Assembly: GCF_019375475.1 (NCBI RefSeq)
Contig: NZ_JAHXGQ010000002.1
Coordinates: 124,001 to 188,000, forward strand
Source of the DNA: Saccharothrix obliqua
GTDB taxonomy: Bacteria > Actinomycetota > Actinomycetes > Mycobacteriales > Pseudonocardiaceae
Direction of reading: 5' to 3'
Length of the DNA: 64,000 nt
The position numbers and the translations under genes were made by a program. The notes beneath the pieces are model-generated. The model had not been told where the DNA came from, did not search any database, and saw only the letters and a program-made list of their open reading frames with translations. Below, piece by piece: positions 7,469 to 15,535 of the stretch (position 1 is its first letter; each line of letters opens with the position of its first letter).

Positions 7469-9989
7469 GCACGCGCCGCACGGCCAGCATCCGGGCCAGC
7501 CGCACGCCCTGCCGGATGTTCATGCCCGGCAGGTAGGCGCGGCCCACCGCGTTGGCGATGCGGGGCAGCGCCGCCGGGTCCGGGTAGGCCATGAACATCG
7601 GCCGGTACACCGGCTGGAACTTGGCCTTGAACGCGAACAGCGAGCGGAAGCCGTAGACGGGTTCCAGCACGCGCCCCGCGAAATCCAGCACGCGCTGAAC
7701 CCCGCACGGCCGCACGCCCCGGTCGAGCCGGGCCAGCGGCGCGCCGGACAGGCTGAGGAACCCCGCGCCCTCCTCCTTCAGCAGCAACGCGGCCGACGCG
7801 ATCAGGAACTCCATCGAACCGGGGAACGCGCCCGCACGCCGCCGCATGAAGTCCAACGTCCAGCCGACGACCTCACCGTCCACGTACACCGGCAGCCAAC
7901 TGGTGACGCCGTGCACCGTCCGGTCGGCGTCCACGGCGATCAGGCACCGCACGCCCTCGCCGGACAGCTCTTCCAGGCCACCGAGGGTGAAGCCCATCTC
8001 GGGCAGCCCCTTGTCGGCGACCCACTCGGCGGAGATCGAGCGGATCTGGTCGGTGAGCGCGGGTGGCGCGTCGGCGTACCGCACCCACTCCGCCGTCACG
8101 CCCTGCTTGCCGGCCTTGTTGAGGGCCGTGCGCACGTCCTGCCACTTCTTGCCCGTGAACTGAAGCTCCGCCAACGGGATCACGGTGTCCTCGGCGACCT
8201 GCACCGCGTGCCAGCCCAACGGGGCCACCTCGTCACGCAGTTCCTCGCTGATGCTGTAGAGGCACGGCGTCCAGCCCTCGTGCGCGCAGAACGACGCGAA
8301 CCCGCGCACGGCTTCCCGACACGCCTCCGGCGGTCCGATGGGGTCGCCCACGGTGAGGGCGATCGTGGCGACCACGCGGTACGCGACGACGGCCTGCCCG
8401 TCGGGCGTGAACCAGTACCTGTTGCCACGCCACGTGGTCATGTAGGACAACGACGTCCCGCCATGGCGCACCATGAGTTCACGGGCCCGTGCGGCGGCGT
8501 CCTGGTCCTCCACGCGACGCGCGCTCCACGTGGCCTGGAGCAGTGCTCCCAGGACCACCAGCCAGAACACCACGCCGATGTACTCGAACAACACGGCGGC
8601 GACCAGGTCGTCCGGCCGGAACGGCGTGGACACCAGGCCGAGGTAGCCGGGTGGCAGGAAGCGGGCGGGCAGGTCGACCAGCAGGTCGGTCAGGGTCGGT
8701 CGCGGCACGAACTGGTCACGCGCCAACCACCCGCCGACGACGTACACCAGGCTCAACCCGACCAGGCCGCCCGCGGTGACCTTCCAGAACCGCCGCACGG
8801 GCGCGTGCAGCGGGAAGTGCCGCCGGGACACCAGCAGCACGACCACGATCCCGAGGGGCAGCAGGAACGGGATGCAATACTCCACCAGCACGCCGGGCGT
8901 CACGGAGGTGCCCGCGAGCAGCACCGCCTCCCACAGGTACCAGCCGATCAGCCCGGTCATCGCGAGGTTGAGGACCAGTGCCGCCCACCACGCGAACCTC
9001 CGGCCGCGACGCAGCCCTTCGGCGAGCACCAACAACAACAGCGCCGGCATGACGGACATGAGCAACGCGGGCAGCCGGTCGTACACGGCTTGCGCTTCCA
9101 GCGTGCGGCACAGGTCCGAGAGTTCGGGGTCGGCGCAGTAGGACGCCAGCATGTCCGCGGTCGGCTGCGGCACGGCGAGCACGTCCGCGAACCACGACAA
9201 CGGGCCGTTGGCGTAAGGCGACAGCAGGACGACCACGGGACCCAACGCGGACGCGGCGAGCAGCAACGCGACCAGAACCCGTGTCTCATCACGGGAAGGA
9301 GGGACGGGCACGGGGCGTTGACGTACGATCAGCGCGCCGAACGCGAGCCCGACCAGGCCGCCGAACAGCCGCAGCACGTCCTCCAGGTACCCCGAGTACA
9401 ACGCCAGCACGAGCAGGCCCAGCACGACCAGCAGCCGCACCCGCCGACGCCACAGCGGGGACAGCCGAAAGCTCAACGCCAGCGCCAACCCCACCACGCC
9501 GGGCGACACGCCGACCGAGAGGTCGTAGCCGAGGTGGTCGAGCCAGGTCCACCCGGCGGCCGCACCGAACTGCACGACACCGGAACCGGCGAACACGCCC
9601 GCCACGTGCGTCACGACGACGACAGCGGCCGTGCGCAGCGAACCGAACTCACGCTCGGCGGCCGGTCCGAACAACAGCAGCAGCAACGTCGTCGCGACGT
9701 ACCCGCCGAGGTTCGAGCACCACATGGCGGAGGTGAGGGCCGTCCACAGTGGCGCGGTGACGCCGAACCCGACGTGTTCCAGCAGTTGTTCCGACGGACC
9801 GCTCCACAGGCTGCCGCTCGCCGCACCGAGGGTCCACAGGAACAACACGGCCGCGGTGGTGGCCGGTGCGCGCCGGATCACCGGGCGGAGCCGGTCCACT
9901 CGGCGGGCGAGGGCGACGAGTCGGTCGAGGCGGACCGTTCTCCCCGGGGCACTTCCACCCAGCGCACGTCCGTAGCCGCCCGTTGACAC
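7434..9989 (-). CDS. Rhomboid-like membrane region fused to DUF2156 phosphatidylglycerol lysyltransferase-type domain
   Basis: An 851-residue protein. Residues about 40-210 form six or so membrane helices with a rhomboid-like pattern (SNLGGYVATTLLLLLFGPAA, SVGVSPGVVGL, RLFGGLVGLAFG). The Ser is kept in GVSP, but the His expected before the GG motif of the last helix is absent, so a protease seems unlikely. More membrane helices follow to about 520, then a C-terminal DUF2156 domain like the aminoacyl-transferase part of MprF/LysX (TTWRGNRYWF, VGDPIGPPE, FMRRRAGAFPGSMEFLIA, NDE-free GFRSLFAFKAKFQPVYRPMF). The likely role is aminoacylation of membrane lipids for cationic peptide resistance. The GTG start at 9989 lacks a strong ribosome site. 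No separate lysyl-tRNA synthetase domain is present. Confidence 0.72.
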   Translation of the reverse strand: MSTGGYGRALGGSAPGRTVRLDRLVALARRVDRLRPVIRRAPATTAAVLFLWTLGAASGSLWSGPSEQLLEHVGFGVTAPLWTALTSAMWCSNLGGYVATTLLLLLFGPAAEREFGSLRTAAVVVVTHVAGVFAGSGVVQFGAAAGWTWLDHLGYDLSVGVSPGVVGLALALSFRLSPLWRRRVRLLVVLGLLVLALYSGYLEDVLRLFGGLVGLAFGALIVRQRPVPVPPSRDETRVLVALLLAASALGPVVVLLSPYANGPLSWFADVLAVPQPTADMLASYCADPELSDLCRTLEAQAVYDRLPALLMSVMPALLLLVLAEGLRRGRRFAWWAALVLNLAMTGLIGWYLWEAVLLAGTSVTPGVLVEYCIPFLLPLGIVVVLLVSRRHFPLHAPVRRFWKVTAGGLVGLSLVYVVGGWLARDQFVPRPTLTDLLVDLPARFLPPGYLGLVSTPFRPDDLVAAVLFEYIGVVFWLVVLGALLQATWSARRVEDQDAAARARELMVRHGGTSLSYMTTWRGNRYWFTPDGQAVVAYRVVATIALTVGDPIGPPEACREAVRGFASFCAHEGWTPCLYSISEELRDEVAPLGWHAVQVAEDTVIPLAELQFTGKKWQDVRTALNKAGKQGVTAEWVRYADAPPALTDQIRSISAEWVADKGLPEMGFTLGGLEELSGEGVRCLIAVDADRTVHGVTSWLPVYVDGEVVGWTLDFMRRRAGAFPGSMEFLIASAALLLKEEGAGFLSLSGAPLARLDRGVRPCGVQRVLDFAGRVLEPVYGFRSLFAFKAKFQPVYRPMFMAYPDPAALPRIANAVGRAYLPGMNIRQGVRLARMLAVRRVLSSRRGGAASP

Positions 9990-10250
9990 GCCGTGTACAC
10001 CTTTCTGGCTTCTTCACTGGAGATAACCGCACTGGGCGGTTCGGCCGCGGCCACCAACGCGCTCACGGCCGGTATGGCCACTTCGACGGGCGCGGGACCG
10101 GCGGGGGGCATCGTCGTGCGGAACCTGCATGGCGGACGAACCGCCCACTAACACCATGAAGACGGCCAACACCCCGATGCACCGGCCGACACCGCCCGGC
10201 GACACCGGGAACGGACCGCTGTTCGGCGGGAGGTCGTGCGGGCTGGTCAT
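9878..10250 (-). pseudogene. Small membrane-anchored protein, apparently frameshifted
   Basis: From an ATG at 10250 (AGGA 9 nt before it) the minus strand encodes a short basic N-terminus and one hydrophobic helix (CIGVLAVFMVLVGGSSAM) and then loses coding character. At a run of six G/C (10103-10108) a shift into the neighbouring frame gives a well-behaved continuation (VEVAIPAVSALVAAAEPPSA, ISSEEARKVYTACQRA) to 9878. Joined, this would be a protein of about 120 residues with one membrane anchor. The end overlaps the start of the DUF2156 gene by about 110 nt. Either the gene is frameshifted, the base count is wrong, or the second part is an independent ORF from an ATG at 10111. No homologue is recognised. 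Confidence 0.4.
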
Positions 10251-10417
10251 GGCGGCGTCCTGTCACATCGGTGGATGGCACCCAGTTCACCGCCGACCGC
10301 CCGTCCACCACATCGGCCCAAGGGCTTCGCGTCGTCCATCGGACGGGTGAACGCGGATCAGACCGAGGTCGTACGACCCGACGACGTCCGCAGGTCGGCA
10401 CGGGTGACGGAGGTCGA

Positions 10418-11359
10418 TCAGGCCCAGTCCCAGCCGATGCCGAGCACACCCGGCCGCACGTCCGCGGCGGTCAGGTGCAGCGTCCGGCCGGGGGTGAGCG
10501 GCAGGTCGTCGCCGTGCACGAGAGCCGCGTCCACGCCGGGTTGCGCGAGCGCGTAGCAACGCACCGGCAGGCGTGGTGCGGTAAAGCCGACGCTGAGCAC
10601 GTAGGTGCCCACGGGGTAGCGGAACGCACGTCGGTAGTCACGGGACTGCGCACCGTCGGCAACGGTGAAGCGGTACTCCAGGAGATGCGTCTGACCGGTG
10701 CGCAACGTGTAGTCGAACAACAACTCAGCGGCGATCACGGGCGCGCCGGGGTGGCGGCGCACCCGACCGAGCCGGCAGTTGGCCACGGCTTCCGCGCCCA
10801 ACGCCTCCGACGGGGTGCCCGCGTCCGCGCAGTACACCGCCAGGTACCGGTCGGGGTGGCCGGTCACGGCACGCAGCACCTGTCTGGTGTGGACGACGCG
10901 GATCGCGCCGGTCGCGTCCACCGTCGCCGCGTCGTCCTGCGACCACAGGCGCAGGGCGCCGTCCGACGGCCCGACCAGCGCCTCCACCGTCTCCGCCAGC
11001 GACTGCGCGGGCTCCAGCATCCGGCCGTACCGCGCGCTCGACCGCGTGCGGGACACCCACCGGCCACGCGGGCGGGGCGGGCCGAGCAACGCCTCCAGCG
11101 AGTGCCGGGGCAGGCCGAGGATGGTCTCGATGGCCTGGACGGCACGCAGCGAGTCGGCGCGTTCGGGGCGGCTGCGGCCGAGCCGCCAGTAGCTGAGCGT
11201 GGAGACGCTGACGTGGATGCCGCGACGCGCGAGCCGGTCGCGCAGCCGCTCCAGGGTGAGGCCGCTGCGCTGGACGGCGGCACGCAGGGCGGCGTGGAAC
11301 GGGCCCGTGCGCAGCAGCACCTCGACCTCGTGGCCGGGGTCGATCGGTCGAACGGACAC
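10418..11359 (-). CDS. XRE-type helix-turn-helix regulator
   Basis: 313 residues. The GTG at 11359 is chosen because GAAGGGG lies 6 nt upstream. Residues about 15-85 form an HTH (FHAALRAAVQRSGLTLERLR, VSVSTLSYWRLGRSRPER, LGLPRHSLEALLGPP). The C-terminal two thirds contain no named domain I recognise; they look like a beta-rich sensor (LLFDYTLRTGQTHLLEYRFT, YPVGTYVLSVGF). The gene is divergent from a secreted M23 cell-wall hydrolase. The gap contains three CCACA-type sites (11369-11471), one touching its own start region, so self-control and control of the hydrolase are likely. Confidence 0.78.
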   Translation of the reverse strand: MSVRPIDPGHEVEVLLRTGPFHAALRAAVQRSGLTLERLRDRLARRGIHVSVSTLSYWRLGRSRPERADSLRAVQAIETILGLPRHSLEALLGPPRPRGRWVSRTRSSARYGRMLEPAQSLAETVEALVGPSDGALRLWSQDDAATVDATGAIRVVHTRQVLRAVTGHPDRYLAVYCADAGTPSEALGAEAVANCRLGRVRRHPGAPVIAAELLFDYTLRTGQTHLLEYRFTVADGAQSRDYRRAFRYPVGTYVLSVGFTAPRLPVRCYALAQPGVDAALVHGDDLPLTPGRTLHLTAADVRPGVLGIGWDWA

Positions 11360-11368
11360 CGCACACCC

Positions 11369-11471
11369 CTTCCACTGTGGAAGAAAACAGTTTAGAAGGC
11401 CGGTCTTGCCCGATATGCCCGACGATCGTGGGTAGCCCTCCACAGTTTTGCGGCCGGTTCCACAGTTGTGG
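11369..11471. promoter_or_regulatory. Triple TCCACAG-type operator cluster between XRE regulator and M23 gene
   Basis: A perfect inverted repeat CTTCCAC-T-GTGGAAG lies at 11369-11383, CTCCACAGTTTTG near 11439-11451, and a second dyad CCACA-GT-TGTGG at 11460-11471. All three share TCCAC. They occupy the divergent gap right upstream of the regulator, which suggests binding sites for it. Confidence 0.6.
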
Positions 11472-11585
11472 CTCGTCGGTCGCGGCCGGTCTTGACCACT
11501 CGCGGAGCCGGCGGTGTCATCTCGCCCGGCGGCTCCCCGCACAGGCCGCCGGAACCCCTGCCTTGTGCCGACAACTGGAGGGCAC

Positions 11586-12797
11586 ATGTCCGCATCGCAG
11601 TACCCGCGGCGCTTCGCCGCGTTGTTCTCCGCACTCGCCGCCGGCGTGGCGGTGCTCGTCACGCCGTCGACCGCCGTCGCCGGCCCGGATAACGACCTGG
11701 CCGCCGAGGTCCGCGCCACGATGATCGAGCAGCACGGCACGGCCTTGCGCGAGCGGTGGGGCACGCGGTCGCTCCGCGAGCCGTTGTTCGAGCCGACTCG
11801 CGCGTCCGGTTCGTGGGTGTTCGGCAGCACCACCGTGCCGATGGCCGTAGGCCAGGGACACGGCGCACCGCACATGGCGTTGTTCCTCGCCCACCGCGAC
11901 CGACAGGGCTGGCGGGTGGAACTCGACGGCACCGACGGGTTCGCCGAACTCGCCGCGCGAGCGCCGTCCGCCGTGCTGAGCGACGGCGAGAAGCAGACCT
12001 TCGCCGGGCACAACGCCAACCGGGCGCGGGTGCTCGCCGACACCGGCCTGGGGTTGCCGTGGCCGCAGGGCGTCGCCTGGTGGATGGGTGGCGGACCGCA
12101 CGGCGACAGCGGCGAAGGCCGTCCGTTCAGCTCCATCGACTTCAACGGCGGCGACGGGCGCGTGCTGGCCGCCGGGCCCGGACGCGTGTACAAGAGCTGC
12201 ATCCGGGGCCGAAGCGCGCTGGTGAAGGTGGTGCACGACAACGGGTACAGCACCACGTACTACCACATGTACAACCTGACGACCCTCGCCGACGGCAGTG
12301 CCGTGCGCACCGGCACGTACCTCGGGAACATCGGCAACGAGCTTCCGTGCGGCGGGTCCAGCACGGGGGCGCACGTGCACTTCTCCCTGCTCCGCGGCAA
12401 CAACCACATCAGCGTCAACGGGATGACCGTGGGCGGTTGGACGTTCTACGAGGGTGGGCAGGCGTACGGCGGCTACGCGCAGCGCGGTAGCACCCGGGTG
12501 TCGGTCGGCGGGCGCATCACCAACTACGGCGGTGGCGGCACGACGCAACCCACCGGCACCGTGAACAGCGGTTCCAACAACTCGGTGAACCTCCGTTCCG
12601 GCCCCGGTCTCGCGTACGACGTGGTGGGCACGGTGGCGAACGGGACGACCGTGACCATCGCGTGCACGACGCGGGGAGAGGCCGTGGACGGGGTGTGGGG
12701 CCGCACGGACCTGTGGAACCGGCTGGACAGCGGCAACTGGATCAGCGACGGGTTCCTCGACACCGGCTCGAACGGACCGGTGGCCCCGGCCTGCTGA
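11586..12797 (+). CDS. Secreted M23 peptidase with C-terminal SH3-like domain (LasA-like)
   Basis: 403 residues; the ATG at 11586 has GGAGG upstream. A signal peptide (about 1-32, ends STAVA) leads into a spacer, then an M23 zinc endopeptidase domain (about 165-290) with SSIDFNGGDG, STTYYHMYNL and the HxH motif in STGAHVHFSLL. The C-terminal 70 residues are a bacterial SH3-like domain (SVNLRSGPGLAYDVVGTVAN). Such enzymes cut peptide cross-bridges of peptidoglycan outside the cell, in wall remodelling or attack on other bacteria. It is divergent from the XRE regulator and ends at a strong hairpin (12818-12848), so it is probably a single-gene transcript. Confidence 0.9.
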   Translation: MSASQYPRRFAALFSALAAGVAVLVTPSTAVAGPDNDLAAEVRATMIEQHGTALRERWGTRSLREPLFEPTRASGSWVFGSTTVPMAVGQGHGAPHMALFLAHRDRQGWRVELDGTDGFAELAARAPSAVLSDGEKQTFAGHNANRARVLADTGLGLPWPQGVAWWMGGGPHGDSGEGRPFSSIDFNGGDGRVLAAGPGRVYKSCIRGRSALVKVVHDNGYSTTYYHMYNLTTLADGSAVRTGTYLGNIGNELPCGGSSTGAHVHFSLLRGNNHISVNGMTVGGWTFYEGGQAYGGYAQRGSTRVSVGGRITNYGGGGTTQPTGTVNSGSNNSVNLRSGPGLAYDVVGTVANGTTVTIACTTRGEAVDGVWGRTDLWNRLDSGNWISDGFLDTGSNGPVAPAC

Positions 12798-12817
12798 CCC
12801 GGACGGACCCATCGACG

Positions 12818-12848
12818 CCGATCCCGCCCGCGTCCCGGGCGGGATCGG
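12818..12848. terminator. 13-bp perfect hairpin after the M23 gene
   Basis: The arms CCGATCCCGCCCG and CGGGCGGGATCGG flank a 5-nt loop (CGTCC). There is no T-tract. It ends only 13 nt before the next ATG (12862), so it may also hide that gene's ribosome-binding region. Confidence 0.7.
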
Positions 12849-12861
12849 TACCGTCCGTGCG

Positions 12862-13524
12862 ATGACGTTCTGGAAGTCGCGCCGCGATCCGGAGCCGTTC
12901 CTCGACCGCGGTCAGGCCCGCCTCGCGTTCCTGCTCCACGAGTACAACGCCATCCGCGCCGAACTCGTCGCCGCGGTCGGCACCCAGCAGACCGTGATGA
13001 ACTACGGCCTGGCCGCGATCGCCGTGGTGTTCACGGGGGTGTTGGCCTCGTGGTCGAACGTTCCGGTGCGCACGGGCATCCTGAGCCTCACGCCCGTGCT
13101 GTTGATGTCCGTGTGGTTCGTCTGGTACGGCGAGGTGAAACGCCTCCTGCGCACCCGGTGGTTCCTGTGGGAGCTGGAGAAGAAGGTCAACGGCCTGGTC
13201 GGCGCGGCGGACGTGCCGACCGGCGGTTCCGACCTGCCGACCGGGGACGTGCTGCACTGGGAGAGCTGGGTGCGCGGGCGCAACCGGTGGCGGGTGAACC
13301 TGCACAGCAGGCCCGCCTACCACCTGGCGACGGTGCTGTTGTGCGGCACGGGACTGGGTGGTACCGCGTTGTCGGTCGGGCTCGCGTTCGCGGGCGACCT
13401 GGCCACGCCGCTGCGGGTGCTGGTGGTCGGCGGCGCGGTGGGGTTCCTGGCGTTGTTCACCTACGCGGTGCGGGTGGTGCGCGCCAACCCGATGCTCGCG
13501 GACGCGGGCAGGACGGTCAACTGA
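12862..13524 (+). CDS. Four-helix membrane protein of unknown function
   Basis: 220 residues. Four hydrophobic segments can be seen: about 52-70 (YGLAAIAVVFTGVLASW), 75-92 (ILSLTPVLLMSVWFVWYG), 155-178 (ATVLLCGTGLGGTALSVGLA) and 183-207. A charged N-terminal helix (about 12-45) precedes the first pair, and a hydrophilic stretch with GGSDLPTGD sits between the pairs. No family is recognised; small membrane proteins of this kind in actinomycetes are mostly uncharacterised. There is no clear Shine-Dalgarno before the ATG and a strong hairpin lies directly upstream, so expression may be low or regulated by read-through. Confidence 0.65.
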   Translation: MTFWKSRRDPEPFLDRGQARLAFLLHEYNAIRAELVAAVGTQQTVMNYGLAAIAVVFTGVLASWSNVPVRTGILSLTPVLLMSVWFVWYGEVKRLLRTRWFLWELEKKVNGLVGAADVPTGGSDLPTGDVLHWESWVRGRNRWRVNLHSRPAYHLATVLLCGTGLGGTALSVGLAFAGDLATPLRVLVVGGAVGFLALFTYAVRVVRANPMLADAGRTVN

Positions 13525-13525
13525 G

Positions 13526-13702
13526 TCACCGCACGGGGCGCAGCTCGCGGCCCGACGCCGCGAGGTGCTCCCACGTCCGGCCGCGCTGGCTCGGCGGCTC
13601 CGCGCCGTCCGCCGTGCGCAGCGGGTACACCAGGCCGAACGGGACCGGCTGGTGGAACTCGTCGCCGCTGCGGATGTCGACCAGGTCCGACACGTGCGCC
13701 AT
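13526..13702 (-). CDS. 58-residue hypothetical protein
   Basis: A short ORF starting at ATG 13702, preceded by GGGGAGG at 8 nt, and ending three bases from the convergent membrane-protein stop. It begins MAHVSDLVDIRSGDEFHQPV and ends GRELRPVR. Codon third positions are strongly G/C, as expected for coding DNA here. It is hydrophilic with no membrane segment or signal peptide. No family is recognised. Confidence 0.6.
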   Translation of the reverse strand: MAHVSDLVDIRSGDEFHQPVPFGLVYPLRTADGAEPPSQRGRTWEHLAASGRELRPVR

Positions 13703-13853
13703 CACGACCTCCCCACGGGATCATGGCGGACGACCCCGCGTCCGACGGGGCCGTCCCGGAATGTGCGGCCTGGATACCCGTGTCGCCGCAACGGCATACC
13801 ACGAACCGGCTGCGACATCAGGGTGAACTCACCACCGGTCCACAGTGGACGGT

Positions 13854-14726
13854 TCAGGCGCCCAGCGCCCGGCGCACGTCGGTGAGCGCCCGCCCCAGCG
13901 GCAGGTCCACCCGCGTGGTCGCGTGCTCGTCGCCCCGGGTCGCGCCCTGGTTGACGATCACCACCGGCTTGCCCGCCGTCGCCGCGCGCCGCACGAACCG
14001 CAGCCCCGACATGACCGTCAACGACGAACCGAGCACCAACACCGACCGTGCCGCGTCCACCAGCGCGTAGCACTCCTCCACGCGCACACGGGGCACGTTC
14101 TCGCCGAAGAACACCACGTCCGGCTTCAGCACCCCACCGCAGTCCACGCACGCCACCACCCGGAAACCCCGCACGTCCTCCTCCGCGAGGTCCGCGTCGC
14201 CGTCCGGGTTGAACCGCGTCACGGCGGCCGTGAAGCCCTCGTTCGCCGCGCGCAGCCTCCGGTCCAGGTCCTCGCGGGCGGACACGGCCCGGCAGGACAA
14301 GCACACCACCCGGTCCAGGTTGCCGTGCAGCTCCACGGCGTCCGTGCCCGCCGCGTGGTGCAGCCCGTCCACGTTCTGCGTGATCACGCCGGACAGGAAC
14401 CCGGCCGCGCCCAGGGCCGCCACCGCCCGGTGACCGGCGTTCGGGTCGGCTCGGGCGATGGTGCGCCACCCCAGGTGGCTGCGCGCCCAGTACCGCCGGC
14501 GTGCCGCCGGGCTGCCGGTGAACTCGTCGTAGGTCATCGGCGTGTGCCGCCGCAGGCTGCCCGACACACCGCGGTAGTCCGGGATGCCCGACTCGGTGGA
14601 CAGGCCGGCGCCGCTGAGCACCAGCACGTCCCGCTCGGCCACGGCCCGCACGACGTCGTCCACACTTCTCGTGCGCGGCAGCGGCGCACCCGTCGCGGTC
14701 CAGCTCAACGTCGGCCGTGTGCGCAT
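13854..14726 (-). CDS. Sir2-family NAD-dependent protein deacylase
   Basis: 290 residues covering a whole sirtuin: the NAD-binding VLSGAGLSTESGIPDYRG near the N-terminus, TQNVDGLH, catalytic His in VELHGN, two zinc-binding Cys pairs (CLSC and CVDC), KPDVVFFGENVP, and GSSLTV. It removes acyl groups from protein lysines using NAD, in the cytoplasm. It carries a somewhat long insert between the two Cys pairs (about 50 residues), typical of one bacterial branch. It is separated from the upstream SOD-like gene by a strong hairpin (14771-14802), so it should have its own promoter. Confidence 0.92.
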   Translation of the reverse strand: MRTRPTLSWTATGAPLPRTRSVDDVVRAVAERDVLVLSGAGLSTESGIPDYRGVSGSLRRHTPMTYDEFTGSPAARRRYWARSHLGWRTIARADPNAGHRAVAALGAAGFLSGVITQNVDGLHHAAGTDAVELHGNLDRVVCLSCRAVSAREDLDRRLRAANEGFTAAVTRFNPDGDADLAEEDVRGFRVVACVDCGGVLKPDVVFFGENVPRVRVEECYALVDAARSVLVLGSSLTVMSGLRFVRRAATAGKPVVIVNQGATRGDEHATTRVDLPLGRALTDVRRALGA

Positions 14727-14770
14727 GACGCCAGCCTACGTGCGGTTCACGCCCGACCCGTTGCACAGGT

Positions 14771-14802
14771 GAGCGGGCGGGGTCGAGGGCTCCCGCCCGC
14801 TC
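14771..14802 (-). terminator. 11-bp perfect hairpin after the SOD-like gene
   Basis: GAGCGGGCGGG and CCCGCCCGCTC flank a 10-nt loop just downstream of the stop at 14810. It is an intrinsic-terminator-like stem without a T-run. Confidence 0.65.
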
Positions 14803-14809
14803 AGCCGGA

Positions 14810-15397
14810 TCAGAACTTCACGGTCGCGCAGCCGAGCCGCGCGCCGGCGGTGCCGGCCTTGCCGGGCTCGGTGGCGGTCTTCTCCGCGTGGATCACGACC
14901 GAACCCGCGCGGCGGTCGGCGAACTGCCACGGCACGACGGTCTCCACGACGGCCCGGCCGCGGGCGTCGGTGGTGAAGTCGAGCCAGATCTCGTTCTTCG
15001 GGTTGGCGTACGCCGGGTCGACCGAGGGCTGGTTGGGGTCCACCACGTGCTGGTGGTGCGCGCCCGCGTCGGCCGGCAGCTGACCGCACGGCTTCTGGTG
15101 GGCGTGCGAGCCGTAGGTGCGGTTGGGCACCAGGCCCCACACGCTGAGCTGGACCTTGGTGGAGGCGTGGCGCTTCTTCGGCGCTGCCACCACGAGCACC
15201 TTCGAGCCCGGCTCGATGAGCTTGCTGTCGTAGGTGAAGGCGTTGGTGGCCTGGTCGGGCGGGGCGAACCGCCCGGCCGTCACCACCACACCGCCGTGCC
15301 CGTGACCGGTGGCCTCAACCTGACCTTGTGCGGAAGCGACTCCGGCGGTCGCCACGAGGGCCGTGGCAACGCCGAGCAGGGGAAGGAGACGTTTCAC
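14810..15397 (-). CDS. Secreted Cu/Zn superoxide dismutase-like protein
   Basis: 195 residues with a signal peptide (about 1-23, ends GVASA). The mature part has the SOD_Cu pattern: a His-rich metal region (GSHAHQKPCG), GAHHQHVVDP, NEIWLDFTTDARG, GSVVIHAEKT and LGCATV, where the two Cys could form the family disulfide. It would act outside the membrane. The metal-ligand set is not fully canonical (extra His residues in GHGHGG and GAHHQH, no clear zinc Asp), so catalytic activity is likely but not certain. The upstream gap contains an ATGATCAT palindrome (15460-15467) near a possible promoter, which could be a metal-responsive site. Confidence 0.8.
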   Translation of the reverse strand: MKRLLPLLGVATALVATAGVASAQGQVEATGHGHGGVVVTAGRFAPPDQATNAFTYDSKLIEPGSKVLVVAAPKKRHASTKVQLSVWGLVPNRTYGSHAHQKPCGQLPADAGAHHQHVVDPNQPSVDPAYANPKNEIWLDFTTDARGRAVVETVVPWQFADRRAGSVVIHAEKTATEPGKAGTAGARLGCATVKF

Positions 15398-15535
15398 ACC
15401 CTATGCCTTTCCGAATCATCGGCGGCCGTTTTGTCCGTACTCGTCCCGACGCTAGCACAATGATCATGAACCGATTTCCCGCGCGCCGCTCCCCGAACCC
15501 CCGCAGAACACCACGCACCTGCGAATTCACCATGT

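Noticed and set aside
7434-9989. Active rhomboid protease
   Set aside because: The His of the catalytic dyad is not found before the GG motif of the expected last helix, so only a rhomboid-like fold is proposed.
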